A DNA stretch of 64,000 nucleotides from Empedobacter falsenii (GCF_013488205.1 NZ_CP040908.1:1589876-1653875), one strand, 5' to 3'. Positions 35,867-46,266 are shown, counted from the first letter of the stretch. Made by a program: numbers and translations. Notes: generated by a model from the letters alone, not told the origin.

Positions 35867-38833
35867 AAATTTTACTTCAAACTCAATAGGCATATAATAA
35901 GTGTGCTATTGGGATTGTTTTGTGTAACACCCTTGTTGGCACAAACAGGAAAAACCGTGACTGGAACGGTAAAAGAACTTCAAATCCCACTGGTGGGCGT
36001 AATGGTAAAGGAGGAGGGAACCGATAATTCTACCTATACCGATGACAATGGACATTATTCGTTGACCTTACAACATGATGATGCTAAACTAATTTTTGAG
36101 CAATTGGATTTTCCTATTCGAGAAGAAGAGGTATTGAATAGAAGCGTGATCAATGTACGTTTCACAAAAGAAGAGGAGAGTATTCAGCTGAAAGATGTGG
36201 TGATCAATGCAGGATACTACTCCGTAAAGGATAAAGAACGAACGGGGTCAATTGCACGTGTAACGGCTAAAGAAATTGAGAATCAGCCTGTGAATAATGT
36301 GTTAGATGCCTTGCAGGGTAGAGTTGCAGGTTTAGAAATTACGCCAACTACAGGAACAGCAGGTGGTGGTTATACCATTCGGTTAAGAGGACAGAATAGT
36401 ATAAATGCGGGGAATGATCCTTTGTTTATAATAGATGGGGTTCCGTTTGATATGAATTCGATGTCTTACACCAGTATCTCCAATACCGTAATGCCCAATT
36501 CAAACATTAATCCGTTAAATTCTATCGATCCAAAATCAATAGAGAAGATTGAAGTTTTAAAAGACGCGGATGCTACTGCTATTTATGGTTCGCGTGGTGC
36601 AAATGGGGTGATTTTGATAACGACTAAAAAGGGACAAAAGAGAAAAACTACATTTAATATAGATTCTTCAATTAGTGTCAATTCCATTACAAAAAAAGTA
36701 AATCTTCTAAATACAGAACAATACCTCATGATGAGAAAGAAAGCGTTTGCAAATGATGGGATTACAAACTACCCAACAAATGCGTATGATATTAATGGAG
36801 CATGGGATCAAACGCGATACACCGATTGGCAAAAAGTACTAATAGGGAATACTGGTACAACCAATAATACAAGACTAAATATTATGGGTGGTGATGAGCA
36901 AACAAGTTTTATGATTGGCACCAATTTTATGAAAGAAACGTCTGTTTTATATGGGGATTATAGCTATAAAAAACTGAATGCCTTTATTAATCTTAATCAT
37001 TCTTCTAAAGACAATAGATTTAAAGTAGGTACTGTCCTAATTTATGGGGAAGATAACAATATATTACCAATAGAAAATTTAGCGCGTACAGCTAAAAAAT
37101 TAGCTCCCAATGCACCCGCTTTATTCGATGAAAATGGAAATCTAAATTGGGAAAATAATACATGGACAAACCCTATAGCATCTACTTATAGTACATATCG
37201 TAGTCATGCAAATGTGTTGAATACCAGCTTTAATATGAGCTATGCTTTAACGGATCAATTAACATTTAAAACGAATTTAGGTTACAATCATTCAATTTTA
37301 AAAGATAAAAGTTTCAATCCACATACAGTAAGAAATCCTGCTTATGGTAATACAAGTGCCGATAGTAGTGTCATAATGAATGAGAATGAAAAAGAAGTAT
37401 GGTCAATAGAACCGCAGTTGGATTATCATCTTAGTTGGACAAATAGTGAAATTAACTTGAATGTAGGAGCAACTTTTATGATGAACGAACAAAATCAGTT
37501 GGTTACAAGAGGAGTTGGCTTTGCAGATAATGCACTAATGAATGTGATGAGCGCAGCAAAAGCATTTCAATTTCTGCAAGATATTTCTTCACAATATAAA
37601 TACAATGCGGTCTATGGACGATTTAATTACAGTTTGTATCAAAAATATATTCTTAATCTTACAGCAAGAAGAGATGGATCAAGTCGATTTGGAGAAGCCA
37701 ATAAGTTAGCAAATTTTGGTGCAATAGGCGCTGCTTGGATTTTTTCGAAAGAACATTTTTTGAGTGATCAATCGTGGTTGAGTTTCGGTAAATTGAGAGG
37801 GAGTTATGGAATTACTGGAAACGACCAAATAGGGGATTATCAGTATTTGAGTACATATTCTATAAAACAAGACGGTTATGATGGAACAACCTATTTAACA
37901 CCTTCTCGTTTACATAATCCGAATTTTTCATGGGAAAAAAATCGAAAGATAGAAGGAGCAATAGAATTGGCTTTTCTGAAAAATAGATTAAATCTTGAAG
38001 TAAACTATTACCACAATCAATCCAATAATCAGCTAATAGGCTATTCGTTACCTGATACAACAGGGTTTAAAACAATTCAAGCAAATTTGGATGCAGTAGT
38101 GGTTAATAAAGGATTAGAAATTGCTCTCCATTCAACCAATATTAAGAAAGATAAATGGCAATGGGAAACATCCTTTTTAATTACATTTCCAAAGAATGAA
38201 TTAAAAGCGTTCGAAAATCTAGCTCAATCCAGTTATAGCAATCAATATGTTATTGGGCAATCTATAAATATCACAAAGCTATACAATTATATAGGAATAA
38301 ACCCTGTAAATGGAACTTATATGTTCGAGGATTATAACAATGATGGAAAAATAAGTAGTGCCGATGATCGTAGAATATATACGGATTTCAATCCCAAATG
38401 GTATGGAAGTTTAGGAAATACCATTCGTTATAACAATTGGAATCTTGAGGTACTTTTTCAATTTTCGAAAAAGAAAGCCTATAACGAATTGCATACATTA
38501 AATGCAGCTGGTACATTCTTTAATCAACCTACATCGGTTCTAGATGAAGGACGTACGCAAATTTATACAACAGGCTCTAATACAAATGCTGTTGTTGCTC
38601 AAAATTATTTTTATACAAGTACTGGAGTTGTAAGTGATGCTTCTTTTGTGAGGTTAAAATCACTCTCGATAAACTACAATGTTCCTCTTAAGAAAAATTA
38701 TAAAGTCGCTTTATATGCACAAGGTTTTAATCTGCTAACGCTTACGAACTACAAAGGAGGGGATCCCGAACAAATTGAAGATTTTTTACCTCCATTAAAG
38801 CGTATCGCATTTGGAACAACTATCTCATTTTAA
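35861..38833 (+). CDS. SusC/RagA-family TonB-linked outer-membrane transporter
   Basis: 990 residues. A signal peptide (1 to about 28, ending LLAQTG) is followed by a carboxypeptidase-regulatory-like beta domain (GTVKELQIPLVGVMVKEEGTDNSTYTDDNGHY). Then come the plug (NVLDALQGRVAGLEI, RLRGQNSINAGNDPLFIIDGVPFD, ATAIYGSRGANGVILITTKKG) and a 22-strand barrel ending in ...RIAFGTTISF. It imports a large substrate across the outer membrane with TonB energy. It stands 12 bases before susD and is the first gene of a three-gene operon with a peptidase, so the substrate may be a peptide rather than a glycan. Confidence 0.95.
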   Translation: MKKFYFKLNRHIISVLLGLFCVTPLLAQTGKTVTGTVKELQIPLVGVMVKEEGTDNSTYTDDNGHYSLTLQHDDAKLIFEQLDFPIREEEVLNRSVINVRFTKEEESIQLKDVVINAGYYSVKDKERTGSIARVTAKEIENQPVNNVLDALQGRVAGLEITPTTGTAGGGYTIRLRGQNSINAGNDPLFIIDGVPFDMNSMSYTSISNTVMPNSNINPLNSIDPKSIEKIEVLKDADATAIYGSRGANGVILITTKKGQKRKTTFNIDSSISVNSITKKVNLLNTEQYLMMRKKAFANDGITNYPTNAYDINGAWDQTRYTDWQKVLIGNTGTTNNTRLNIMGGDEQTSFMIGTNFMKETSVLYGDYSYKKLNAFINLNHSSKDNRFKVGTVLIYGEDNNILPIENLARTAKKLAPNAPALFDENGNLNWENNTWTNPIASTYSTYRSHANVLNTSFNMSYALTDQLTFKTNLGYNHSILKDKSFNPHTVRNPAYGNTSADSSVIMNENEKEVWSIEPQLDYHLSWTNSEINLNVGATFMMNEQNQLVTRGVGFADNALMNVMSAAKAFQFLQDISSQYKYNAVYGRFNYSLYQKYILNLTARRDGSSRFGEANKLANFGAIGAAWIFSKEHFLSDQSWLSFGKLRGSYGITGNDQIGDYQYLSTYSIKQDGYDGTTYLTPSRLHNPNFSWEKNRKIEGAIELAFLKNRLNLEVNYYHNQSNNQLIGYSLPDTTGFKTIQANLDAVVVNKGLEIALHSTNIKKDKWQWETSFLITFPKNELKAFENLAQSSYSNQYVIGQSINITKLYNYIGINPVNGTYMFEDYNNDGKISSADDRRIYTDFNPKWYGSLGNTIRYNNWNLEVLFQFSKKKAYNELHTLNAAGTFFNQPTSVLDEGRTQIYTTGSNTNAVVAQNYFYTSTGVVSDASFVRLKSLSINYNVPLKKNYKVALYAQGFNLLTLTNYKGGDPEQIEDFLPPLKRIAFGTTISF

Positions 38834-38845
38834 AAAATTGAAACC

Positions 38846-40243
38846 ATGAAAAATAATAGAACAATATATGTGATGAATAGATTCATCCTATTGATTGCCA
38901 TATTCACATTGGCTGCTTGTAATGATTGGATTGAAACTGATGATCCTAAGGGAGAAATAAAAATTGAAAAGGTTTACAACAACGAGCAAACTGCTAATGC
39001 AGCAGTTGCGAGTATTTACAAAGACATGAAAAATGATGGTTTGTTGTCGGGAAGTACAAATGGATCAAGCGTATTATTTAGTTTGTATGCAGATGAACTT
39101 GATTTTTATGGTTCTACGAGCAATAACCTTTCAATGTTTCATTCCCATCAATTATTGCCTTCTAATACACTTGTAACGTCTATATGGGCAAATAATTATA
39201 GAATTATTTATGAAACAAATTTAGCTATAGAGGCATTAAATAATTCAACGAATTTATCCCTTGAGTTAAAAAATAAATTGATAGCAGAAGTGTTGTTTAT
39301 TAGAGCATTTACGCATTTTAATTTGATGAATGTATATGGTAAAATACCCTATATCACTACATCTAATTATCAAATCAATCGATATGTTTACCGTGATGAA
39401 ATAAAGATTGTTTACGATAATATCGAAAAAGATTTGCTCCAAGCAAAAGGTTTATTGGTAAATAATGTGGCGTCTACTGCGAGTAACAGAGCAACTATAT
39501 ATGCAGTGTCAGCCCTATTAAGTAAGGTGTACTTATACCAAGAAAAATGGGATAAAGTAGTGAGTGAATCGCAAGGAATTGTTCAAAATCAGAACTTTTC
39601 ATTTCAACAACCAATAGAAAATCAATATAAAAAAGAAAGCAAGTCTACAATATTTCAATTTTCATCGACCATAAATGGTGAAAATACGTTAGAAGGATCA
39701 TATTTTATTATTAATAGCGGACCTCCAACTCGGGTAGCTTTACGACAAGATTTTATAAACCTGTTTAATCCACTCGATAAAAGGTTACAATTTTGGACAA
39801 AGAAAGTAAGCAATACAACAAATACACAATCTTGGTATATACCGTATAAATATAAAGAAAATGCAAATACAGGTTCAAGCAAAGAGTTTTCTATTGTATT
39901 TGGTTTGTCAGAAATAATCTTGATGAGAGCAGAAGCTTATTTACATACAAATGAATTGGCATTGGCAGTAAAAGAAATTAATATCATTCGAGAGAAAGCA
40001 GGGTTAAATCAGTTTAATTCTTCTAATCCAAATGAGATTCAAAAAGAACTTATACTTCAAAGAAAACTAGAATTGTTTACAGAACATGGAAACAGATGGT
40101 TTGATTTGAAACGTTGGAAAATAGCCGAGGAAACTCTAAAACCTATAAAATCAAATTGGAAACCAAGAGATTTAATTTTACCAATTCCAGAAAACGAATT
40201 ATTGATTAATCCTAATCTAAATCCTCAAAACGATGGCTATTAA
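38846..40243 (+). CDS. RagB/SusD-family surface lipoprotein
   Basis: 465 residues with a lipobox LAAC at Cys25 after a hydrophobic signal, then acidic residues typical of surface export in Bacteroidota (NDWIETDDPKGE). TPR-like helices and the SusD end motif (ELFTEHGNRWFDLKRWK) are present. It forms the lid of the SusC channel and captures substrate. The stop overlaps the next start by 11 bases, showing translational coupling with the peptidase. Confidence 0.93.
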   Translation: MKNNRTIYVMNRFILLIAIFTLAACNDWIETDDPKGEIKIEKVYNNEQTANAAVASIYKDMKNDGLLSGSTNGSSVLFSLYADELDFYGSTSNNLSMFHSHQLLPSNTLVTSIWANNYRIIYETNLAIEALNNSTNLSLELKNKLIAEVLFIRAFTHFNLMNVYGKIPYITTSNYQINRYVYRDEIKIVYDNIEKDLLQAKGLLVNNVASTASNRATIYAVSALLSKVYLYQEKWDKVVSESQGIVQNQNFSFQQPIENQYKKESKSTIFQFSSTINGENTLEGSYFIINSGPPTRVALRQDFINLFNPLDKRLQFWTKKVSNTTNTQSWYIPYKYKENANTGSSKEFSIVFGLSEIILMRAEAYLHTNELALAVKEINIIREKAGLNQFNSSNPNEIQKELILQRKLELFTEHGNRWFDLKRWKIAEETLKPIKSNWKPRDLILPIPENELLINPNLNPQNDGY

Positions 40244-42740
40244 ATATGTCAATTCAATACTAGTTATACTGTTTGTCTGTTTGGGATACTTTTCAAAAGC
40301 GCAAGAGATTCAAAAAACTTCGAATTGGACAAAACATACTTTATTTACAGACGTAAGTAGCGATGGAAAGTGGGTTGTTGTAAATGATATGCAAGATAAA
40401 AATAATGTTATACTTATACAGACAGAATCAGGTGTTAGAAAAGAATTGGGTTCAATCATTCTTTTGAAATTTTTGAAAAATAATGATATACTATCTTTTG
40501 TTGATGATAAATCAAATTTGCATCTAATTGATTTAAAAACATTAAAAACAATCTTGCAAGTTGAGGTACTACATAAAAGATATTTTACAAATCATGATCA
40601 AACGATAATTTCATACCTAAGAAAGGGCGAAAAAGAGAAAAAAGATTTACAGTTACTTGATTTGAAGAGTAACAAGTCATATACGATACACGATGTAGAA
40701 AACTACCAGTGGCATCCCGTCAAAGATGATTTAATTTTTCTAACATCAAATACGGATTCTAATACTAAAACATTAAAAAAATGGAAATCGGGTTCAGAAA
40801 ATCAGCAGTCTCTCTTTATAAGCCCAAAAAATGAAGTAAAGATATTAGGATGGCAAAGCGATCAAAAAAGTATACTTCTACTAGAAAACACGGTTGACGG
40901 AGGGATACTTTACACGATTAATACCCAAAATAAGGAGGTAAAATCTTTGGCTTGTAAAACATTATTTTCTGATGAGGTAGTTCGTAAAATAAATGGTTTT
41001 GATACTACTAGTGATCGTAACGGAATAGTCTTTTTTAATGTAGATATCGTAAAGAGTAAAAATGATAATTACAGTATTTGGGATACCCAAGATGCTTTAA
41101 TCGCACCTAGAAAAGCTGTTGCTGAAGAATATGTTTTGAATAAACAGAGCATAAGATGGGATACAAAAACGAATGAATTTTCTATCATTACTTCAAATAA
41201 ATTGAATGCTGTTATCATTAAACCTAATTTTAATTATGCATTAGCGTATGACTTTTTAGAAAATGAACCTTCTACAGAACAATATACTGTTGCCGATTTA
41301 TACCTAAAAAATTATGAAAAAGGAGAAGAGAAGTTAATTGTTCCTGCACATTATTTTTCTTACGACTATCTTTCGTTTTCGCCGAGTGGAAAATATATCA
41401 TGTATTTTAAAGATAAAAAATGGTGGGGATATGATACAGAAAATGATAAGTACTTTGATATCACCATACCATCAAATTATTCTTTATATAAAACAAACGA
41501 TATGTATTATAAACATCCAACACCATATGGAGTAGAAGGGTGGTCTATGGATGAAAATGAAGTGTTTGTGTATGATGAGTTTGATATTTGGATGTATGAT
41601 ATAAAAAATGGTACTGCTAAAAGGTTAACAGCTACTAATGGGGATATAAGTTATAGATTTAATAAAAAAGAACGAAAAAATACCTCTCACATTGATATCA
41701 ATCAAAAGTTGATGTTAGATCTATCGAATAAAGATGAGCAAAATGGTTTTGCTTTTTTTGAAAAAGGTAAGATTGTACCAATTGTCTTCGAATCCTATAC
41801 GATTGAAAATGCTGTATGTATTAACAAGCAAACTTGTTTTTTTAAGAAGTTTAGGTATAACTTATCTCCAGTTATCGAACGTATAGATTTGGCTACGAAA
41901 AAAAGAAAGATAGTATATCAAAGTAACCCCGATTTGGCAAAGTTAGATTTAGGTATAAGTGAAAGTATAGAATACAAGAACATAAAAGGAAATAAATCGA
42001 AAGGGATTTTACTTTACCCAACTAATTTTAATCCTACCAAGCAATATCCTGTTATTTACTATGTATACGAGAATATGACGTATAAAGTAAATCAGTTTGC
42101 AAGTCCAACAAAATATACCGAAGACGGTTTTAATATTCTTAATTACGTATTGGATGGGTATTTTGTTTTTTTACCCAATTTAGATTATCAAATAGGAAAT
42201 TTAGGTGAATCAATTGTCGTGAATATAGAAAATAGTGTAGAAGAACTAGTAAGTCGATCTTATATTGACAAGAATAGATTAGGATTAATAGGGCATTCGT
42301 TTGGTGGTTATGAAGCGGCATTTATAGCAACACATTCCAATTTGTTTAAGGCAATTGTAGCGGGTTCTGGCGTGATGGATTTGGTTTCTTGGTCGCATGA
42401 TGTACAATGGGAAGGTTGGTTTAGAGAGCAAGCATGGAGGTTAGAAAGTCAGCAGTTTCGAATGAAAGAAAGTTATTATACGGATAAAAATAACTATATA
42501 AGAAACTCACCTTTCTATCAGGTGGAAAACATGAAAACGCCTTTATTGTTGTGGGCTGGTAAATCTGATTATAATATAAATTGGTATCAAAGTATATATA
42601 TGTATATGGCAATGAGGGAATTAAATAAAGAAGGTAAATTGATTTTATTTAATAACGATGGTCATTATTTAACGCGTAAAGAGAATCAAGAAATATTATA
42701 TGATTCAATCTTAAATTGGTTTAATACGTATTTAAAATAA
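40233..42740 (+). CDS. S9-family prolyl-oligopeptidase-like protease, secreted
   Basis: 835 residues with a signal peptide (about 1-24, ending FSKAQ). A long N-terminal beta-propeller region (about 30-560) precedes the alpha/beta-hydrolase domain with the nucleophile Ser689 in GHSFGG, an acid in WAGKSDYNINW and His in FNNDGHYLTR. S9 enzymes cut oligopeptides, often after Pro or Ala, in the periplasm. In an operon with SusCD it should process what the transporter brings in. The first Met overlaps susD. Confidence 0.9.
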   Translation: MAIKYVNSILVILFVCLGYFSKAQEIQKTSNWTKHTLFTDVSSDGKWVVVNDMQDKNNVILIQTESGVRKELGSIILLKFLKNNDILSFVDDKSNLHLIDLKTLKTILQVEVLHKRYFTNHDQTIISYLRKGEKEKKDLQLLDLKSNKSYTIHDVENYQWHPVKDDLIFLTSNTDSNTKTLKKWKSGSENQQSLFISPKNEVKILGWQSDQKSILLLENTVDGGILYTINTQNKEVKSLACKTLFSDEVVRKINGFDTTSDRNGIVFFNVDIVKSKNDNYSIWDTQDALIAPRKAVAEEYVLNKQSIRWDTKTNEFSIITSNKLNAVIIKPNFNYALAYDFLENEPSTEQYTVADLYLKNYEKGEEKLIVPAHYFSYDYLSFSPSGKYIMYFKDKKWWGYDTENDKYFDITIPSNYSLYKTNDMYYKHPTPYGVEGWSMDENEVFVYDEFDIWMYDIKNGTAKRLTATNGDISYRFNKKERKNTSHIDINQKLMLDLSNKDEQNGFAFFEKGKIVPIVFESYTIENAVCINKQTCFFKKFRYNLSPVIERIDLATKKRKIVYQSNPDLAKLDLGISESIEYKNIKGNKSKGILLYPTNFNPTKQYPVIYYVYENMTYKVNQFASPTKYTEDGFNILNYVLDGYFVFLPNLDYQIGNLGESIVVNIENSVEELVSRSYIDKNRLGLIGHSFGGYEAAFIATHSNLFKAIVAGSGVMDLVSWSHDVQWEGWFREQAWRLESQQFRMKESYYTDKNNYIRNSPFYQVENMKTPLLLWAGKSDYNINWYQSIYMYMAMRELNKEGKLILFNNDGHYLTRKENQEILYDSILNWFNTYLK

Positions 42741-42743
42741 GAG

Positions 42744-42770
42744 AAAGGAGCTATTACGCTCCTTTCCTTT
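42744..42770. terminator. Bidirectional terminator between convergent genes
   Basis: 8-bp stem AAAGGAGC / GCTCCTTT with a 6-base loop and flanking T/A tracts. It lies between the S9 peptidase and the DUF6520 peptide gene. Confidence 0.75.
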
Positions 42771-42773
42771 AGA

Positions 42774-43040
42774 TTATGGTTGCCAATGCATCAAGTTTTG
42801 ACTACATTGAGTACCATTTTTAAATTCAAATACTTCTTTAGAACCAATTGTACAACTTACAGTTCCTATGTTATTGCAAGTGGCATCTACTTGTTCACAT
42901 TCTTCTAAATCATTGTAAATATATGCAGTTGCATATCCTGTAGATTGATTAGAAGCTTTCCCTTCAGTGGCAAATGCAAAAGCAACAGCCATCATTCCTA
43001 CCCCGATAGGTAGCGCTTTTTTTAGAAAATTTGTTTTCAT
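42774..43040 (-). CDS. DUF6520-type secreted Cys-rich small protein
   Basis: 88 residues. A basic N-terminus (MKTNFLKKAL) and hydrophobic stretch (PIGVGMMAVAFAFATEG) form a signal peptide with a possible cut after AFA or GKA. The mature part of about 60 residues has four cysteines (48, 55, 63 and 79), enough for two disulfides, and an aromatic end (LMHWQP). This resembles the DUF6520 peptides of flavobacteria that often sit near SusCD and MauE genes. The role is unknown. It is 71 bases downstream of the MauE gene on the same strand. Confidence 0.75.
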   Translation of the reverse strand: MKTNFLKKALPIGVGMMAVAFAFATEGKASNQSTGYATAYIYNDLEECEQVDATCNNIGTVSCTIGSKEVFEFKNGTQCSQNLMHWQP

Positions 43041-43111
43041 TTTGTTTCATTTTAATGTGGTGACTTACTCTATTGTACAGGTTTTCAGTCTTCCCCTGCG
43101 TTGCGCAACGA

Positions 43112-44569
43112 TTATTTTTTTAATTGATAGCGATAGATTTCATCATCAATTACAGCGAAAACAGAGTTTTGGTATATTTTAAAATCCCTAAGTTGTTGTT
43201 TAGGTTTATGATAGAGGTAAAAACTGTGGAGATAATGGTTGTTTACAAGATCATATACATCTATGATGCTTGCACTTTGATGTTCTTCCTCAAAATTTCC
43301 CAGTCGTTTGCTGTGGATGTAGAGATAATCTCCATAGGTAGCTATCGTTTCATTTACTCGAATTGTTTTAGGACCTAATCGATAGTTTTGGTATTTTTTA
43401 TAAAAAGCAACATCAAGTTCTGGTTCATTTAAAGAATCGATGCTTTTCATAACATTTTTTTCATTCATCATAGAATCAAGGATGATAATTTCATTTTTAT
43501 AATAATAGACATATAAAAAGATCTGATGTTGTTCATTCCAAATTAGTAATCCATCCAAATCAAATGCTCCATTTTGTTGGCTTTTTAAAGTTGTATCGTT
43601 TATTTTTAGTTGATATCCATCCACTGTTTTATACAATAAAGCGAGTGCTGTTTGTTTAGTTTTTTGACTTGTTATAGAAAGACCAAAATGATCTTTTTTT
43701 CCAGGAACATATTGATTATAATAAGCATTATCAATAGTTTCAAGAGAAGCTGTATAATCGTTTAATATTCCTTTTTCTATAATTCCTACTGTTCCATCCC
43801 CTAAGTAGAAGTATGGGGAGTTAACGTATGTTATTATTCGTTTATAAGGGAGTAGCTCATTTTTTATTTTGATCCGATTATTAATCACATTTTGCGTATG
43901 GTAATCATAAGTTCTAAGAAATAAAGGAGCATTAGGATGAGCTAAATAAGCATAACAACTATCAATACCTGCTATATAATAACCTGTGGATTCTAAATTG
44001 AGTGTAGTTAGTTTTTCTGCTAAATGCGGAATGTATTTCCTAGTAAAAGAATTGTTATACTGAGATTTTTGTTCAGATAAACTATACAAAATGATTACAC
44101 TAACAATTCCGACTATTGTAAGAGTAGTTTGTTCAATTATATAACCTCTCCATGTTTGAGAATTGTTTGCTATTCTAATGCCAATTAGAGCTAAACCTAC
44201 AAATACGATATTAAAAATCAAATGTTCCGTCCATCCCATCTTTTCTAAAACTCCACCACAAGAACAAGGAGTAAACGCCGTGAAATGTAGAATAATGACA
44301 ATATAGGTGGTAAACATCACCATTAAGAAAAGTGAAATTTGTAAGGCTAATTTTCTAGTTCGTTCAAACATCAAGAGAACCGCTGTTACAAGTTCTATCG
44401 CAATAATTCCATACGATATATGAATCGCATAACTTGCTAATAAGGGCGATTGTCCTAGCTGCGTTTGAAAGGTTTCAAAATCTATCAGTTTACTCACCGC
44501 TGCATAAATAAACAAAACAATAAATAGGTAGCAGATGAGCGTTTGTATAAACGGTGCAATTTTTCTCAT
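43112..44569 (-). CDS. MauE/DoxX-type redox membrane protein fused to an extracytoplasmic domain
   Basis: 485 residues. The first about 135 form four membrane helices of the MauE family, with the diagnostic Cys pair in TPCSCGG. A further helix (about 165-185) is followed by about 300 residues outside the membrane with repeated strand patterns (HQIFLYVYYYKNEIIILDS; IDVYDLVNNHYLHSFYLY), like part of a beta-propeller. MauE helps form disulfides in the periplasm. Here the best client is the Cys-rich peptide encoded next to it. The fusion with a large domain is unusual compared with stand-alone MauE of about 150 residues. Confidence 0.8.
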   Translation of the reverse strand: MRKIAPFIQTLICYLFIVLFIYAAVSKLIDFETFQTQLGQSPLLASYAIHISYGIIAIELVTAVLLMFERTRKLALQISLFLMVMFTTYIVIILHFTAFTPCSCGGVLEKMGWTEHLIFNIVFVGLALIGIRIANNSQTWRGYIIEQTTLTIVGIVSVIILYSLSEQKSQYNNSFTRKYIPHLAEKLTTLNLESTGYYIAGIDSCYAYLAHPNAPLFLRTYDYHTQNVINNRIKIKNELLPYKRIITYVNSPYFYLGDGTVGIIEKGILNDYTASLETIDNAYYNQYVPGKKDHFGLSITSQKTKQTALALLYKTVDGYQLKINDTTLKSQQNGAFDLDGLLIWNEQHQIFLYVYYYKNEIIILDSMMNEKNVMKSIDSLNEPELDVAFYKKYQNYRLGPKTIRVNETIATYGDYLYIHSKRLGNFEEEHQSASIIDVYDLVNNHYLHSFYLYHKPKQQLRDFKIYQNSVFAVIDDEIYRYQLKK

Positions 44570-45611
44570 CTTTTAGTATTTTACGGTTAATGCTAAAACA
44601 TTAAGGATTAGTGTTATACAAATTTCAGAGAAGTTATTGAGCAAGTCAATACTTATTTTTAGATAAAACAGACGATTTTTTGTTAATGCATCTCGTTTTT
44701 TAAAAATAGATATCATTTTTTGAAATACATCTCATTTTTGAGAAGTTTTAGAATTGTTCTATATAAGGTAATCTTATTTTAACCAGATTATTTGAAACCC
44801 TTTTTCTCGATACAAAATTCTTTTTAGAATTCCATTCGAAATGAAGGTTTTATTGATAAAGTGTTTTTTTAATGAATTTGAGGTTTAGTAAATACACGAT
44901 TTACTTCGAAATAACAATTCATCCTTATTCCCATTTCAATAGATTTTAAATTAATTTTTTTTGACTTGGTTCAGCAACAATTCGAATGTAGATTGAATGA
45001 CTTTAAGTAGTTCAAACCTGATGAGCTGTGAACAAAATTGGTGGTTGATGAATGGGAATGGCTAAGGGAGAATTTAGATTTACGTATTATGAGTTATGTA
45101 TTACGAATTAGAAATATTATGTGTTAAAAAGTGTTAAATTCATATATCGGTGTATATCGAAAATGATACTTTTCTGTATCGGTTGTGTATCCGAGCAGTA
45201 TCCATTCTGTATCCATTGTATATGCGTTCTGTATGGTTTGTTCGGTGTTCGTGTATCGAAAGTAGGAGTTTTTTATTTCTTTATGATTTAAGATTTTATA
45301 TGTGAGACATTAGTATTGAGAGATGTGATTTCAGTTGTAAAGAGTAGTATGAAAAACACTATTCATTTATTTTTTTAGTTGTCGAATTAAATAGCTTGTT
45401 GTTGATGGTTTTATTTTTTTAGAAATGATCTATTTTTCTAAAAATTGGTGTTGTATGACAAAAAGGTAAAAAAAAGTTTTTCATTGATTATAAATGACAT
45501 ATGGTTTGTAGTAACTTGTTTTATATGGAAAGAGATTAGAATTTTATGAAAAGTTTATGCAGTGGTTAGTTATGGTATGAGGAATGTGGAGTGAGATAGG
45601 CTACAGATAAA
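44570..45611. other. 1-kb non-coding region
   Basis: No gene seen. It is AT-rich, with a cluster of degenerate TGTATCC/TGTATCG words between 45140 and 45260 (six or more in 120 bases). A GAGACATTAGTATTGAGAG sequence near 45303 resembles 34227-34251. It probably includes the leftward promoter of the MauE gene near its left end. Confidence 0.5.
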
Positions 45612-46052
45612 ATGACTAATAACTATAAAAAAATAAAAGATAGATTTAGTTTAAAAAGAAAGTATTTACCTGACGGAACCAATGGACAGCTTTGGTTACA
45701 GCAACAACTGATTTGCATTAAAATTGAATTACTATGGAAAGAGAACAAACTACGTAAATCATGTATACCAGAAGGATGTTACACAATAAAAAAGAGAAGC
45801 TCACAAAAATTTGGAGAACATTTTCTGATTACAAATGTGCCCAATCGTTCAATGATCTTAATTTATCCTGCCAATCATGCAAAAACCGAGTTGCAAGGAT
45901 GTATAGCTCCAGTAACCAAATTAACAGGTGAAGGGAGAGGAGAGTTATCAAGAAAAGCATTTACAAATTTTAAAACATTAGTAAATGATAAACTTGATCG
46001 TGATCAAAAAGTGATTTTAATGATTAAAAGTAAACAACATGACAATTATTAA
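45612..46052 (+). CDS. DUF5675 family protein (phage-type)
   Basis: 146 residues with the whole DUF5675 signature: YLPDGTNGQLWL, IELLWKENKLRKSCIPEGCYTIKKR, FGEHFLITNVPNRSMILIYPAN, and GCIAPVTKLTGEGRGELSRKAF. The family is found in phages and prophage remnants and is suspected to be a lysis or tail-associated enzyme; no activity is proven to me. It overlaps the next gene by 14 bases, and that one overlaps a third, so the three form one unit at the right end of the island. Confidence 0.85.
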   Translation: MTNNYKKIKDRFSLKRKYLPDGTNGQLWLQQQLICIKIELLWKENKLRKSCIPEGCYTIKKRSSQKFGEHFLITNVPNRSMILIYPANHAKTELQGCIAPVTKLTGEGRGELSRKAFTNFKTLVNDKLDRDQKVILMIKSKQHDNY

Positions 46053-46266
46053 TCGTTTTACAGCACCTACTCCTAAATTGTTCCAACAATTACGAAACAT
46101 AGGATTAACCTTAGCTGCAATTGGAGGAATATTGATCGCTGCTCCTGTAGCATTACCAACAACATTGGTGACCATAGGAGGATACCTAACAGTTGCAGGA
46201 GGAGTAATATCAGCTGTAAGTCAATTGACAGTAAACGACAAAGTTCAAAGTAATGATGATGAATAA
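46039..46266 (+). CDS. Small membrane protein (holin-like)
   Basis: 75 residues. After a short N-terminus it has two hydrophobic helices rich in Gly/Ala (about 21-42 and 45-63: IGLTLAAIGGILIAAPVAL, LVTIGGYLTVAGGVISAV) and an acidic end. Placed directly after DUF5675 with a 14-base overlap, it could be a holin; this is inference from size, topology and position. Confidence 0.65.
   Translation: MTIINRFTAPTPKLFQQLRNIGLTLAAIGGILIAAPVALPTTLVTIGGYLTVAGGVISAVSQLTVNDKVQSNDDE

Noticed and set aside
45140-45262. CRISPR array or integron-like repeats
   Set aside because: Words are short and unevenly spaced, with no constant repeat or spacer length.
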